Assembly (NCBI GenBank): GCA_005954745.1 | Contig: CP040678.1 | Location: 124,001-188,000, forward strand | DNA length: 64,000 bases | DNA from: Halostella pelagica | Lineage (GTDB): Archaea > Halobacteriota > Halobacteria > Halobacteriales > Natronoarchaeaceae | Direction of reading: 5' to 3' | In this document: positions 46,298-54,841 of the stretch, in pieces | Position numbering within the stretch: position 1 is the first letter of the stretch | How the letters are laid out: each line of letters starts with the position of its first letter | Made by a program: the position numbers and the translations under genes | The notes under the pieces: model-generated | What the model was told of the DNA's origin: nothing | Databases searched by the model: none | What the model saw: the letters and a program-made list of their open reading frames with translations, nothing else

Positions 46298-47143
46298 ATG
46301 CAACGACGAGCAGCGGCGGTGTATATCGCGTTCTTCGTCGTACTCGCTGCCGGGTCGTACGCGTTCATCGCGACGGCGGACGGGCCGTCGATAACGGTCG
46401 ACGACCCCGAGTACCAACTGGAGAACGGTTCCGAAATCGACGCCGGCGAACGGACGTACACGGTGACGGCTATCGAGGAATCCGAGAGTAGCGGCGGTCA
46501 CGGCGGCGGCGGTGGAGTGACGCTCGAAGCCACCCTCTCCCGGACCAACAACTCCGCCGTCTTCGCGGAGACGTGGGAGCAAAACAGCACGGTGTCCATC
46601 GAGAGCGAGGACCGCCACCTGTTCATCCCCAACGCCACCGACCCCGACGAGGCGACGCTTCGCACCGTACCGGGGAACGGTTCCAACGCAAACCTGACCT
46701 ACGACGACCAGTGGTACGTCGTCCGTGAGAGCGAAGACGGAACCCGTACGCTAACGCCGTACCTCCAGGACGAGGCGTTCTCGAACACGACGATCAGCGA
46801 AGGCGACGAAATCGAGTTCCAGGGGAACGCGACGACCGTCGCGAACATCACTCAAGAGACCGTGCTTCTGGAGTGGCAGGGCGAGCGCACTGAATCGCTC
46901 ACAATCAGCGACGGCGAGGAGTTCATCCTCAACTCCACAGATACGGAGGGGACCGAGTACATCCCGCACTTCAGGTCCAGCGAGTCGTTCGTCCTGACGA
47001 CCGACGTCGAGGGGTATCACGAGCAGGTAGAGGAGCAACAACACTTCCACGAACGGATAAACGGCGTCTGGGGCATCGTCATCATAAGTAGCATCGCAAC
47101 GGTGCTTCTCACCGGACTCGCGTACCTGCCCCGGAAGGAGTAG
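46298..47143 (+). CDS. Membrane-anchored extracytoplasmic protein, two helices
   Basis: 281 residues. N-terminal helix AAAVYIAFFVVLAAGSYAFI, a large exported beta-rich domain with many NxS/T sequons (NNSA, NSTV, NATD, NLTY, NTTI, NATT, NITQ, NSTD) and a Gly/His-rich stretch GGHGGGGG (about residues 68-76), then a C-terminal helix WGIVIISSIATVLLTGLAYL and a short cytoplasmic PRKE. No domain recognised. A leaderless-type TATA box lies upstream. It runs divergently from the giant surface protein, so co-regulation is possible. Confidence 0.8.
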   Translation: MQRRAAAVYIAFFVVLAAGSYAFIATADGPSITVDDPEYQLENGSEIDAGERTYTVTAIEESESSGGHGGGGGVTLEATLSRTNNSAVFAETWEQNSTVSIESEDRHLFIPNATDPDEATLRTVPGNGSNANLTYDDQWYVVRESEDGTRTLTPYLQDEAFSNTTISEGDEIEFQGNATTVANITQETVLLEWQGERTESLTISDGEEFILNSTDTEGTEYIPHFRSSESFVLTTDVEGYHEQVEEQQHFHERINGVWGIVIISSIATVLLTGLAYLPRKE

Positions 47144-47440
47144 GTCGCGCCAAAACGTCGGTATTTCCGTCGTACACGCCGCTTTTCGCTGTTTCACCGC
47201 CTCGACTCCGAGACCGTACTCTCCCGAACGAGATTGTTCTCACCGTTCGCCACGGGCGTTCTCATCAGAACACTTTGCGTTCTGATTTGCTCACGAGACG
47301 CTGTGTATCTCGTGACCGTCGCAGAAACGGGCCGGGAGGGAATTGAACCACGCCTGGACGCGCCCGCTTCGCTGCGCGTCCGTTCTAATTCAATTCCTCC
47401 GGAGACGTTTCTCACCGCTCACTGTCGTTCTCGTGAGAAA
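47144..47440. other. Region with partial duplicate of the tRNA-Lys end and palindromes
   Basis: No gene. A 26-base copy of the tRNA-Lys 3' end lies at 47324-47349 (same orientation as the copy in the gene). It is followed by the hairpin GGACGCGC/GCGCGTCC (47356-47363 and 47374-47381) and then by AATTCAATTCCTCC (47388-47401), nearly the inverse of the tRNA fragment. A second pair, CGTTTCTCAC (47406-47415) and GTGAGAAACG (47433-47442), borders the tRNA. Confidence 0.6.
47324..47349. repeat. Duplicate of tRNA-Lys 3' end (possible att site)
   Basis: Identical over 26 bases to 47437-47462, which covers the 3' acceptor and T-loop side of the tRNA-Lys gene plus four bases beyond it. Direct repeats of this kind mark attachment sites of elements that integrate in tRNA genes. 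Confidence 0.6.
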
Positions 47441-47514
47441 CGGGCCGGGAGGGAATTGAACCCCCGACCATCTGGTTAAAAGCCAGACGCTCTGCCTGAC
47501 TGAGCTACCGGCCC
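47441..47514 (-). tRNA. tRNA-Lys (anticodon TTT)
   Basis: Minus strand, 74 bases. Acceptor GGGCCGG pairs with CCGGCCC, discriminator G. D-arm TAGCTCAGTCAGGCAGAGC; anticodon arm GTCTGGCTTTTAACCAGAT with anticodon TTT; T-arm GGGGGTTCAATTCCCTC. No intron, no encoded CCA. Confidence 0.95.
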
Positions 47515-47617
47515 GCGCAGTCATCAATTCGCAGTAGAACGGTTAAAGAGTTGTTGTTCGGGCCGGGCGAATACGACTATCGGCAACTTTTAGCTTCTAC
47601 CGTTATCGTCAATACTT

Positions 47618-48868
47618 ATGAACGAACTTCCCAACGCTCGCGAGGGGGATCTGCGAGCGTTTCTGGACGAACTACTGCGGTTCGACACCACCGACGGCGG
47701 GGAGGGTCCTGCGCAGAACTGGCTCCGCGAGCGCTTCGAGGAGTTCGGGTTCGACACGTACGAGTGGACTGCCGACGCCGCGGCACTCGCCGAACACCCC
47801 TCGTTTCCGGACGACCCGAGCGAGATATCGACGGCCGATCGGCCGTCCGTCGCGGGCGTCGTCGAGTTAGGTGACCCCGACGCCGGACCGACGCTGGTGC
47901 TGAACGGCCACGTCGACGTCGTACCGGCGACGCGGTCCGCGTGGACGAGCGACCCGTTCGATCCTGTCTGGGACGACAACCGCGTGACCGCCCGCGGTGC
48001 CGCGGACATGAAAGGGGGACTTGCGGCCTGCGTCTTCGCCGCGCGACAGATCGCCGAGACGGAGGCTGTCGACGGGCGAGTCGTCGTCGAGAGCGTCGCC
48101 GGCGAAGAGGAAGGCGGGATCGGAGCAGCCACGGCGGCACTGTCGAACCCGTACCCCTTCGAGCGCGACGCGGCTATCGTCGCCGAACCGACCGAACTCG
48201 GCGTCGTTACCGCAGTGGAAGGGAGCGTGATGAAGCGCCTGCGCCTCCGCGGGCGGTCCGCTCACGCGGCGACGAGTTGGCGAGGGGAGTCAGTGCTACC
48301 GCATTTCGACCGGATCCGGCGGGCCTTCGAGGAACTCGAGGCGGAGCGCGAAAAACGGGTCGACCATCCGCTCTACGAGGAGTTTCCGACGAAGTGGCCG
48401 GTCTGTTTCGGCACCGTCCGGGCGGGTAACTGGGCGTCGACGGTGCCGGACGACCTCGTCGCCGAACTCCGTATCGGCGTCGCGCCCGGCGAAACCGTCG
48501 CCGAGGTGGAGTCGGAGTTCCAGGAGCGACTCGACGCGGTCGTCGAGGAAAGCGAGTGGCTCCGCGACCACCCGCCGACGTTCGAGCGCTTCTCCATCCA
48601 GTTCGAGGCGGCGTCGGTTTCCCTCGACGCCGCGGTCGTCGAGGCCCTCGGCGAAGCCGTAACCGAAACGGGGTCAGACGCGACGCCGCGCGGCGCAACG
48701 TACGGCGCGGACAGCCGACATTATCAAGCGGCCGGGATCCCGACCGTCCTGTTCGGTCCGGGGAGTATCGACCAGGCGCATTTCCCCGACGAATCAGTCG
48801 ACGTGGGCGAGGTGGGGACGGCGAGCGCCGTTCTCGCGGACGCGGCGGAACGGTTCCTCCGTCAGTAG
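47618..48868 (+). CDS. M20 family metallopeptidase / deacylase
   Basis: ArgE/DapE/CPG2-type zinc hydrolase, 416 residues. Metal-binding blocks: TLVLNGHVDVVPA (His and Asp), TARGAADMKGGLAACV (bridging Asp), SVAGEEEGGIGAATA (catalytic Glu-Glu) and GPGSIDQAHFPDESV (C-terminal His). The dimerisation lid domain (about 190-310) is present. It could be an acetylornithine deacetylase, a succinyl-diaminopimelate desuccinylase-like enzyme or an aminoacylase; the sequence does not decide. Start: ATG with a weak upstream TATA (TACTTATG). Confidence 0.92.
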   Translation: MNELPNAREGDLRAFLDELLRFDTTDGGEGPAQNWLRERFEEFGFDTYEWTADAAALAEHPSFPDDPSEISTADRPSVAGVVELGDPDAGPTLVLNGHVDVVPATRSAWTSDPFDPVWDDNRVTARGAADMKGGLAACVFAARQIAETEAVDGRVVVESVAGEEEGGIGAATAALSNPYPFERDAAIVAEPTELGVVTAVEGSVMKRLRLRGRSAHAATSWRGESVLPHFDRIRRAFEELEAEREKRVDHPLYEEFPTKWPVCFGTVRAGNWASTVPDDLVAELRIGVAPGETVAEVESEFQERLDAVVEESEWLRDHPPTFERFSIQFEAASVSLDAAVVEALGEAVTETGSDATPRGATYGADSRHYQAAGIPTVLFGPGSIDQAHFPDESVDVGEVGTASAVLADAAERFLRQ

Positions 48869-48928
48869 GAGCGTTGTACGGTCGGCAGTCATTCGACGGG
48901 TTCGACCAATGGCGTCGGACGAGAGCGA

Positions 48929-49618
48929 TCAGAAATACTCGTCGAGCGCGTCGGACACGAGTTCGTCCGGGTCAGTGTTCTGGAGGGCGGCCTCGCGGCG
49001 GAGTTGCTGATAGGCGTCGGCCGGGAGCGTCACCGTGATCTCCCCGACCGTCACGCCGTGGTCGTCGAGGGCCGCCTCGATGGGTGTGCCGCCGTTTACG
49101 TCGCTGGCGATGGTGCGGACTTCGCGGACCGTCAGGTCGGCGTCGAGCACCGCGAACGCGAGGAGAAAGCGGGCGTTACCGGCGACTCGGGCGATGTGTT
49201 TGGCCGCGGTTGGCGCGACGTGACCCATGGCGACGTGGCGGCGGATCGACTGCGGCAGGTCGTGGACCCGCGCCCACTTCCGGATGAACGCGACCGTCGC
49301 CTCGCCGCCCGCCCGCTCCGCGGCGGCCTTGTACGACCCCTCGCCGCGGACGAGGGCGGCGCAGGCGGCCGCTCCGCGGAGCATATACACGTGGTCTTCG
49401 CCGCCGACGGTGTTGTCGGCGAACTTGCGGACCGTCTCGGCGGCGTCCGCGAGGCTCTCGGGGTCGTCGGGGTCGAACTGGACGGCCTCGCGTGCGCGTT
49501 GGCCGGTAACGTCGGCGTCGCCGCGAACGACCGGTTGGCCGACGGGCGACTCCCTGTCGGTCGGCAACTGCTCGTCGATGTTGGTCGCGTCGGAGTCGTC
49601 CGACCGGTCTGCAGTCAT
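48929..49618 (-). CDS. Haloarchaeal conserved protein (DUF7119-like)
   Basis: 229 residues from the ATG at 49618 (a GTG two codons upstream is possible). GEDHVYMLRGAAACAALVRGEGSYKAAAERAGGEATVAFIRKWARVHDLPQSIRRHVAMGHVAPTAAKHIARV has the look of a ParB/KorB-like helix-turn-helix region, and the C-terminal VTLPADAYQQLRREAALQNTDPDELVSDALDEYF looks like a ribbon-helix-helix-type tail. The combination is conserved in haloarchaea; I recall it as DUF7119, but that name is from memory. Possibly a DNA-binding protein. Convergent with the M20 gene. Confidence 0.8.
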   Translation of the reverse strand: MTADRSDDSDATNIDEQLPTDRESPVGQPVVRGDADVTGQRAREAVQFDPDDPESLADAAETVRKFADNTVGGEDHVYMLRGAAACAALVRGEGSYKAAAERAGGEATVAFIRKWARVHDLPQSIRRHVAMGHVAPTAAKHIARVAGNARFLLAFAVLDADLTVREVRTIASDVNGGTPIEAALDDHGVTVGEITVTLPADAYQQLRREAALQNTDPDELVSDALDEYF

Positions 49619-49754
49619 CAGCACCCCCTAGGGAAGGGACTATCAAAAAGCCCCGTTTTGGTCGTACTCGCCGTCTCGAAGCGAGGGCCGTGAGGAATCG
49701 AAGATCCGCTCCGCGTCGGTTTCGGAGACGTCCCGACCCGACCCTCTCTCACCA

Positions 49755-49883
49755 TCAATCGTCGTTGCGCCGCTCCGAGAGGTGCTCCCATATCTCCGTA
49801 CAGCCGGCACCCTCTTCGACGTCCGCCAGGTGGTCGTCGACCTGCTCTTCTTCCTCTTCGTCGGGTTCTTGAGTCGTGGTCAT
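49755..49883 (-). CDS. 42-aa acidic small protein, second gene of a two-gene unit
   Basis: Begins MTTTQEPDEEEEE, then HLADVEEGAGCTEIWEHLSERRNDD. Its ATG overlaps the TGA of the next upstream small ORF (ATGA), the usual sign of translational coupling. The GCTEIWEHLSERR ending is like other small haloarchaeal proteins. A single Cys. Function unknown. Confidence 0.65.
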   Translation of the reverse strand: MTTTQEPDEEEEEQVDDHLADVEEGAGCTEIWEHLSERRNDD

Positions 49884-49978
49884 TGTTCTGGCTCCGGATC
49901 GGCTTCGTATAGCTCGGGCGCGACGTCAGCGGACGTGTGTTGGCGCGGTTCGTCGCACCGGCGAGCGTCGTCAGTCAT
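49880..49978 (-). CDS. 32-aa small protein, first gene of a two-gene unit
   Basis: Begins MTDDARRCDEPRQ and ends APELYEADPEPEQ. A CCTTAAGG box (50003-50010) is centred about 27 bases before the ATG, placing a leaderless start precisely there. It overlaps the downstream 42-aa ORF by ATGA. No homologue is known to me; it could also be a short leader that couples translation of the second ORF. Confidence 0.5.
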   Translation of the reverse strand: MTDDARRCDEPRQHTSADVAPELYEADPEPEQ

Positions 49979-50194
49979 CAACAGTTCGTTACAGCGGTGT
50001 CCCCTTAAGGCCGCTTTAACTCACAAACGCTTCCCGGGCTCCCGCATACCAGAAACACTGGCCGGTACTCCGGTCACCGATGTCGCGATAAAATCCGGTT
50101 CCGTCTCCCGGTTTTGCCGACCCGACGCCGTCATTCCGCGGTAAGGCTTGTAGCAGTCGACGCGCTAAGGAGTGGTGAGCGAGTAGGGGGGCCA

Positions 50195-50509
50195 ATGACG
50201 GTTCCCGTTCGCACGCTCGACGACGGAGCGTGGATAAGCGTCAACAACGCTCGCGCGGTCAGTAACAGCGACATCTGGCCGCTCGCGAGCTACGACTTCT
50301 GTGACTGTGACGTTGCGCACGTCCTCTGCGAGTCCTTTTTCGATGTCTCAGTTCACCGCGACACTATCGCCGTTGGCGCTGTCGGCCAGTGCATCGACTG
50401 TGGGTCACAAGACACCATAGACGCGCTACCCGTCGGTCGCGTCATCGACGGCGAGTTCCGCGCGTTCGAGCCAGGAGCGCTTCAAGCGGTGAACGAGCCG
50501 CAGTCGTAA
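50195..50509 (+). CDS. Cys-rich 104-aa protein, unknown function
   Basis: Starts MTVPVRTLDDGAWISV. Cysteines YDFCDCDVAHVLCESFF and GQCIDCG could bind a metal. The remainder (LPVGRVIDGEFRAFEPGALQAV) gives no family. The upstream in-frame extension (from 50114) is Arg-rich and not protein-like, so the ATG at 50195 is chosen. Monocistronic, just upstream of the reductase gene on the same strand, with 144 bases between. Confidence 0.65.
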   Translation: MTVPVRTLDDGAWISVNNARAVSNSDIWPLASYDFCDCDVAHVLCESFFDVSVHRDTIAVGAVGQCIDCGSQDTIDALPVGRVIDGEFRAFEPGALQAVNEPQS

Positions 50510-50653
50510 ACTGTGTTCGTCACCGTTCGAGCGGACGACGCTCGTCCGTGACACGTGATGGCACGTCAGGCAAGCCTCTCCGGTAAGCGGGAGAGTAGGG
50601 GAGAACTGACGCGAGGAAGGGGGGTTTACGAGATACGCTCGTATCGAACGCAC

Positions 50654-52429
50654 ATGCCTACCGACGTCGAGGAATGGAAAGACGAGATCTACGGGACGGA
50701 CATCCGTGCCCACATGGAGCGCTTCGCCGAAGAGGGGTGGGAGGCCATACCCGAGGACGAACACGACGCCTGGTTCGAGCGGTTCAAGTGGTACGGTCTG
50801 TACCACCAGCGCGCCGGGCAGGAGAGCTACTTCATGATGCGGATCGGTCCCGCCAACGGCGTGCTGGAGCCGGGTCAGCTCCGCACCATCGGCGAGATAG
50901 CGAAGGAGTACTCGACCGGTCCCGCGGAGAACCCCGAGTTCGGCAACGGCTGGGCCGACGTGACCACGCGACAGGCGGTCCAGCTCCACTGGATCGAGAT
51001 CGAGGACGTCCCGGCGATCTGGGACGAACTGGAAGCGAACGGGCTCTCTACGCTGCAGGCGTGCGGTGACTCCTGGCGGAACATCGTCGGCTGCCCCGTC
51101 GCAGGCAAGGACAAGAACGAGCACGTCGACGCCCTAGACACCATCCACGAACTCCACGATACGTTCAAAGGGAACGAGGATCACGTGAATCTCCCCCGCA
51201 AGTGGAAGGTTTCGGTGACCGGCTGTCACGAGGGCTGCGGGCAGGGCGACATCAACGACCTCGCCTTAGAACCCGCCGAGAAGGAGATAGACGGCGAGAC
51301 CGTCGAGGGGTTCAACGTCCGCGTCGGCGGCGGTCTGGCCCGGAACGAACCTCGATTCGCCAAGAACGTCGACGTGTTCGTGACGCCCGAGCAGGCCGCG
51401 GACGTCGCCGGCGGCCTGTCGGCGCTGTTCCGCGACCACGGCGACCGCGAGAACCGCTACAACGCCCGGATCAAGTTCCTCGTCGACGAGTGGGGGCCCG
51501 AGAAGGTCCGCGAGACGCTCCAGGAGGAGTACGTCGACTTCGAGATGTACGCCGCGGGCGAGGACAAGCGCGACCAGTACTCCTACAACGCCGGCGTCGA
51601 CCACGGCCACGCCGACCACGTCGGCGTCCACGAGCAGAAAGACGGCAACTACTACGTCGGCCTGAACGTGCTCGTCGGTCGTATCGGCGCGGACGAGGTC
51701 ATCGAACTCGCGGACCTCGCCGACGAGTACGGTAGCGGCGAGGCCCGCCTCACCCAGCGCCAGAACATCATCCTCACGGACGTCCCCGAGGAGAACCTCG
51801 ACGCCCTTCTGGCCGAACCGCTGCTGGAGGAGTACAGCCCCGACCCGCACCCCTTCCAGCGCGGGTCCATCGCCTGTACCGGCACCGAGTTCTGCTCGCT
51901 CTCCATCGTCGAGACGAAGAACCGTCAGGTGCGGTTCTCGCGCTGGCTGAAGGAGAACGTCGACCTGCCCGACGACGTCCAGGACTTCCACATCCACCTC
52001 TCGGGCTGTACCGCCTCGTGCGCCCAGCCGCAGATCGCCGACATCAGCCTGCGCGGCATGAAGACGCGCAAGGACGGCGAACCGGTCGAGGCGCTCGACA
52101 TCGGTCTCGGCGGCGGCCTCGGCGAGAACCCGAACTTCGCGGACTGGGTCACCGAGCGCGTCCCCGCCGACGAGGTGCCCGGAGCCATCCAGAACCTCGT
52201 TCAGAACTACGACGAACTGCGCGACGACGGTGAGACGTTCCGCGAGTTCGTCGTCGACCGCGACGAGGAGGAACTCGCCGAACTCGTCGAACCCGAGGAG
52301 ACGGATTACGAGGACCCGTACATGCACAACACGAAGAAGACGTGGTACCCCTACGCAGAGGACGACGACATGGACGCAAGCCCCGCGCCGAACGCGGCCG
52401 ACGAGAGTCCCACGCCCGCGGACGACTGA
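50654..52429 (+). CDS. Siroheme ferredoxin-type nitrite/sulfite reductase
   Basis: Six-electron reduction of nitrite to ammonia, or sulfite to sulfide. 591 residues from MPTDVEEWKDE, haloarchaeal acidic. Two homologous halves: the first with KWKVSVTGCHEGCGQGDINDLALEP, the second with the siroheme/4Fe-4S ligands ACTGTEFC (about residue 407) and HLSGCTASCAQPQ (about 451). GGGLARNEPRF and GGGLGENPNF are flavin-free parvulin-like repeats of the family. No nitrate reductase or transporter is beside it, so nitrite is likely but not certain. The upstream start at 50555 gives an Arg/Ser-rich leader and is rejected. Confidence 0.9.
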   Translation: MPTDVEEWKDEIYGTDIRAHMERFAEEGWEAIPEDEHDAWFERFKWYGLYHQRAGQESYFMMRIGPANGVLEPGQLRTIGEIAKEYSTGPAENPEFGNGWADVTTRQAVQLHWIEIEDVPAIWDELEANGLSTLQACGDSWRNIVGCPVAGKDKNEHVDALDTIHELHDTFKGNEDHVNLPRKWKVSVTGCHEGCGQGDINDLALEPAEKEIDGETVEGFNVRVGGGLARNEPRFAKNVDVFVTPEQAADVAGGLSALFRDHGDRENRYNARIKFLVDEWGPEKVRETLQEEYVDFEMYAAGEDKRDQYSYNAGVDHGHADHVGVHEQKDGNYYVGLNVLVGRIGADEVIELADLADEYGSGEARLTQRQNIILTDVPEENLDALLAEPLLEEYSPDPHPFQRGSIACTGTEFCSLSIVETKNRQVRFSRWLKENVDLPDDVQDFHIHLSGCTASCAQPQIADISLRGMKTRKDGEPVEALDIGLGGGLGENPNFADWVTERVPADEVPGAIQNLVQNYDELRDDGETFREFVVDRDEEELAELVEPEETDYEDPYMHNTKKTWYPYAEDDDMDASPAPNAADESPTPADD

Positions 52430-52441
52430 CGACGCCGGCCG

Positions 52442-52455
52442 CGTCCGTCAGTATA
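52442..52455. repeat. Single copy of the inverted CGTCCG-CAGTATA end
   Basis: CGTCCGTCAGTATA matches, with one change, the right end of the element at 2899-2978. Here it is a solo end in the short gap upstream of the 94-aa gene; no left partner is seen. Confidence 0.35.
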
Positions 52456-52481
52456 AGTAGCTCCCTTTCCTGCCAACCCGT

Positions 52482-52766
52482 ATGGCCGACCGCTTGATGA
52501 AGGTCAACGCGTACACGACCTTCGACCTGATCGACGCGACCGTCACGGGACACGATTTCGAAGAGGAGACGTTCGCGGTGTTGAACGCCACGTCGCCGCG
52601 GAAAAACCCCGACCGCGTCCAGTTACAACTCGAACTCGACAACATGCAGGAGGAACACCTCCCGGCGCACATGGAGGAAGTATCACTCTCGCCCCAGGAA
52701 GCCCGCGAACTCGCGGCCGACCTTGAGAAACACGCGTCGAAAGTCGAGCGAACCGACGAGGAGTAA
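52482..52766 (+). CDS. 94-aa haloarchaeal protein (DUF6360-like)
   Basis: Starts MADRLMKVNAYTTFDLIDATVTGHDF and contains ELDNMQEEHLPAHMEEVSLSPQEARELAADLEKHA. I remember this pattern (MKVNAYTTFDLLDA, LPAHxxxVxLxPxxARELAxDLE) as DUF6360, often found beside the assimilatory nitrite reductase; name and association are from memory. Function unknown. The 52442-52455 motif CGTCCGTCAGTATA lies just upstream, with a TATAAG box that could be its promoter. Confidence 0.75.
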   Translation: MADRLMKVNAYTTFDLIDATVTGHDFEEETFAVLNATSPRKNPDRVQLQLELDNMQEEHLPAHMEEVSLSPQEARELAADLEKHASKVERTDEE

Positions 52767-53131
52767 CCCCGACGCGTTCTCTCGTTTGGACCGGTCCGAT
52801 ACGACACTCTCCTATTTTATTCCTCGGAAGGGAATACTCAAACAACACAGTCCCGGGCGTTATGCACCGTACAACTCCTGTCGGGCGAACCCAGGGGTCC
52901 TCGTAACCTCGGTTTCGTACCGTTGTCTACCCGGCCCCCGTGGGGGCTAAGCAGAGGTTAGACCGGACTCCCGCTTGTCGTATCACTCGCCGGATTCATG
53001 CCGGGTACGTCTCGCCGGCTGAACAGGTGCGAAATCGGACCGGAAATACGGATGAGACATCCGTAAACCTCGGTTTCCAGGTGCAAACGGTTTCCCCTGT
53101 TTATGAGAGCCAGCGGCGTGGAAACAGGCGT
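52767..53131. other. Intergenic region upstream of the DN-repeat protein
   Basis: About 365 bases, no credible gene. A TGTTTATGA box (53099-53107) lies about 28 bases before the ATG at 53132, and ACGGAT/ATCCGT (53048-53064) forms a six-bp stem around GAGAC just upstream, a possible operator. Nothing else seen. Confidence 0.5.
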
Positions 53132-54748
53132 ATGAATCGCAAAACAGCAACCGCGATCTTGATGGCAGTAGTAGTCACATTGACAGGTCCGGCGCTAGCC
53201 GCGCCGGCGATGGCAGACACAGGTGTACAGGAAGACGGCGACGACGGAGACGACGGCACAGTCGGTAACGCCACGACGATGCAGAACGTGACGGTCGACG
53301 AACTCGAACTCCAGAACGTCACGGTCGAGAACGCGACGATAGAATCACTCACGGTGGAGAACTTCACGGTAGAGAACCAGACGGGTGCGGACGAACTGAC
53401 CGACTCCGTGGACCCGAACGAGACGACGGTTCTTTCCAACGTCAGTTTCGACAACCTGACGCTGGAGTCCGTGACTCTCGAGGACCTCAACGTGAGCGTC
53501 GGTGACGACACGGAGATCGAGGACATCGGCGTTCTCAACGAGACTGAAGACAACGAGACCGCCGGTCTGACCGACAACGACACCAACGAAACCGACGGTG
53601 TTCTCGGCGACAACGACACCAACGAGACCGACGGCATTCTCGACGATAACGAATCCGACAACGAGTCGGACGACGGGATCCTCGGCGACAACGACACGAA
53701 CGTGACGAACGCGTTCAACGCACAGGAGGACAACGACACCAACGAGACCGACGGCATCCTCGACGATAACGAAACCGAGGACAACGAGACGGACACGCCG
53801 CTCAACGATAGCGGGTCCGACGTGACCGACACCGAGTCGGAACAGGTGACAGTCGAGAACCTCACTATCGAACAGATGACCGTCGAGACGCTCACTATCG
53901 AGGAACTCACCGTCTCTGACGGTGCCCTCGGCGACAACGAGTCGGACGACGGGATCCTCGGTGACAACGAATCGGACAACGAGACAGACGACGGCATCCT
54001 CGGTGACAACGAAACCGACGACAACGTGACTGCGGAGAACGACACCACGTTCGAACTGAACGATTCGAACCAGACGGTCCTTCAGGACGAGGGCGAGGAA
54101 CTCGGTAACGTGACGATCCGGACGGTCAACGTCACCGAGATGACGATCCAGAACATGACGGTCGATGAGATCGACGTGCAGGAAGGCGAGGAGACCGGCG
54201 GCGTCATGGGCGACAACGAATCCGACAACGAGACCGACGGGATCCTCGGCGACAACGAATCCGACAACGAGTCGGACGACGGGATCCTCGGCGACAACGA
54301 ATCCGACAACGAGTCGGACGACGGGATCCTCGGCGACAACGACACGAACGTGACGAGCGCGTTCAACGCACAGGAGGACAACGACACCAACGAGACCGAC
54401 GGCATCCTCGACGATAACGACACCAACGAGACGGACACCGGTCTCGTCGACAACGAAACCGAAGACGAGATAGTTATCGACACGCTCTCGGCCGAGAACG
54501 TGACGGTCGAGAACGCGTCGTCGGACTCGTGGTCGCTCCAGACCGGGAACGACACGACGACTGACGACGGTGTGCTGGGAGATAACGAGACTGACAACGA
54601 GACTGACGACGGTATCCTCGGCGACAACGAATCCGACAACGAGTCGGACAACGGCATGCTGGGCGACAACGAATCAGACGACAACGAGACTGACGGCGGC
54701 GTCCTCGACGACAACGAAACGTCGGCCGACGAGGCAGTCGTCGCGTAA
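53132..54748 (+). CDS. Secreted DN-rich repeat protein (538 aa)
   Basis: Signal peptide (AILMAVVVTLTGPALAAPA). An N-terminal half of short beta-prone repeats NVTVDELELQN, TIESLTVEN, FTVEN, like a beta-solenoid. A middle and C-terminal half built on LGDNESDNESDDGI units (GDN-E-S/T-D). Nearly every Asn is in a sequon or beside Asp. No membrane anchor, no PGF-CTERM, ending DDNETSADEAVVA. Very acidic and low in aromatic residues. Probably a surface or released protein, strongly glycosylated or calcium-binding; function unknown. Codons for repeats are themselves duplicated, as described separately. The upstream in-frame extension is non-coding in character. Confidence 0.85.
   Translation: MNRKTATAILMAVVVTLTGPALAAPAMADTGVQEDGDDGDDGTVGNATTMQNVTVDELELQNVTVENATIESLTVENFTVENQTGADELTDSVDPNETTVLSNVSFDNLTLESVTLEDLNVSVGDDTEIEDIGVLNETEDNETAGLTDNDTNETDGVLGDNDTNETDGILDDNESDNESDDGILGDNDTNVTNAFNAQEDNDTNETDGILDDNETEDNETDTPLNDSGSDVTDTESEQVTVENLTIEQMTVETLTIEELTVSDGALGDNESDDGILGDNESDNETDDGILGDNETDDNVTAENDTTFELNDSNQTVLQDEGEELGNVTIRTVNVTEMTIQNMTVDEIDVQEGEETGGVMGDNESDNETDGILGDNESDNESDDGILGDNESDNESDDGILGDNDTNVTSAFNAQEDNDTNETDGILDDNDTNETDTGLVDNETEDEIVIDTLSAENVTVENASSDSWSLQTGNDTTTDDGVLGDNETDNETDDGILGDNESDNESDNGMLGDNESDDNETDGGVLDDNETSADEAVVA
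54239..54324 (+). repeat. Tandem 42-bp repeat inside the DN-rich gene
   Basis: Two successive exact copies of a 42-base unit (54241-54282 and 54283-54324), each encoding ILGDNESDNESDDG, followed by a partial third. A separate pair of about 90 bases (53689-53780 and 54329-54420) differs at one position. The exact identity at DNA level argues for recent duplication. Confidence 0.8.
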
Positions 54749-54769
54749 CGGCCGTTACGACCGACCGGA

Positions 54770-54825
54770 TTTTTTCGGCGCTGACGGACGCCCAGTGGTG
54801 ACACTGGGTGACCGACGGGGTTTTT
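54770..54825. terminator. Bidirectional terminator region
   Basis: Six T at 54770-54775 follow the DN-rich gene; further on is a hairpin CCCAGTG (54791-54797) with CACTGGG (54802-54808) and TTTTT (54821-54825). It lies between convergent genes (DN-rich protein and EamA transporter). Confidence 0.5.
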
Positions 54826-54841
54826 CAGTCCCGGGTTCCCT

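Noticed and set aside
53689-54420. CRISPR-like array in the DN-rich gene
   Set aside because: The repeats are in frame, vary in length and code for GDNESDNE units; there are no unique spacers of constant size and no cas genes in the window.
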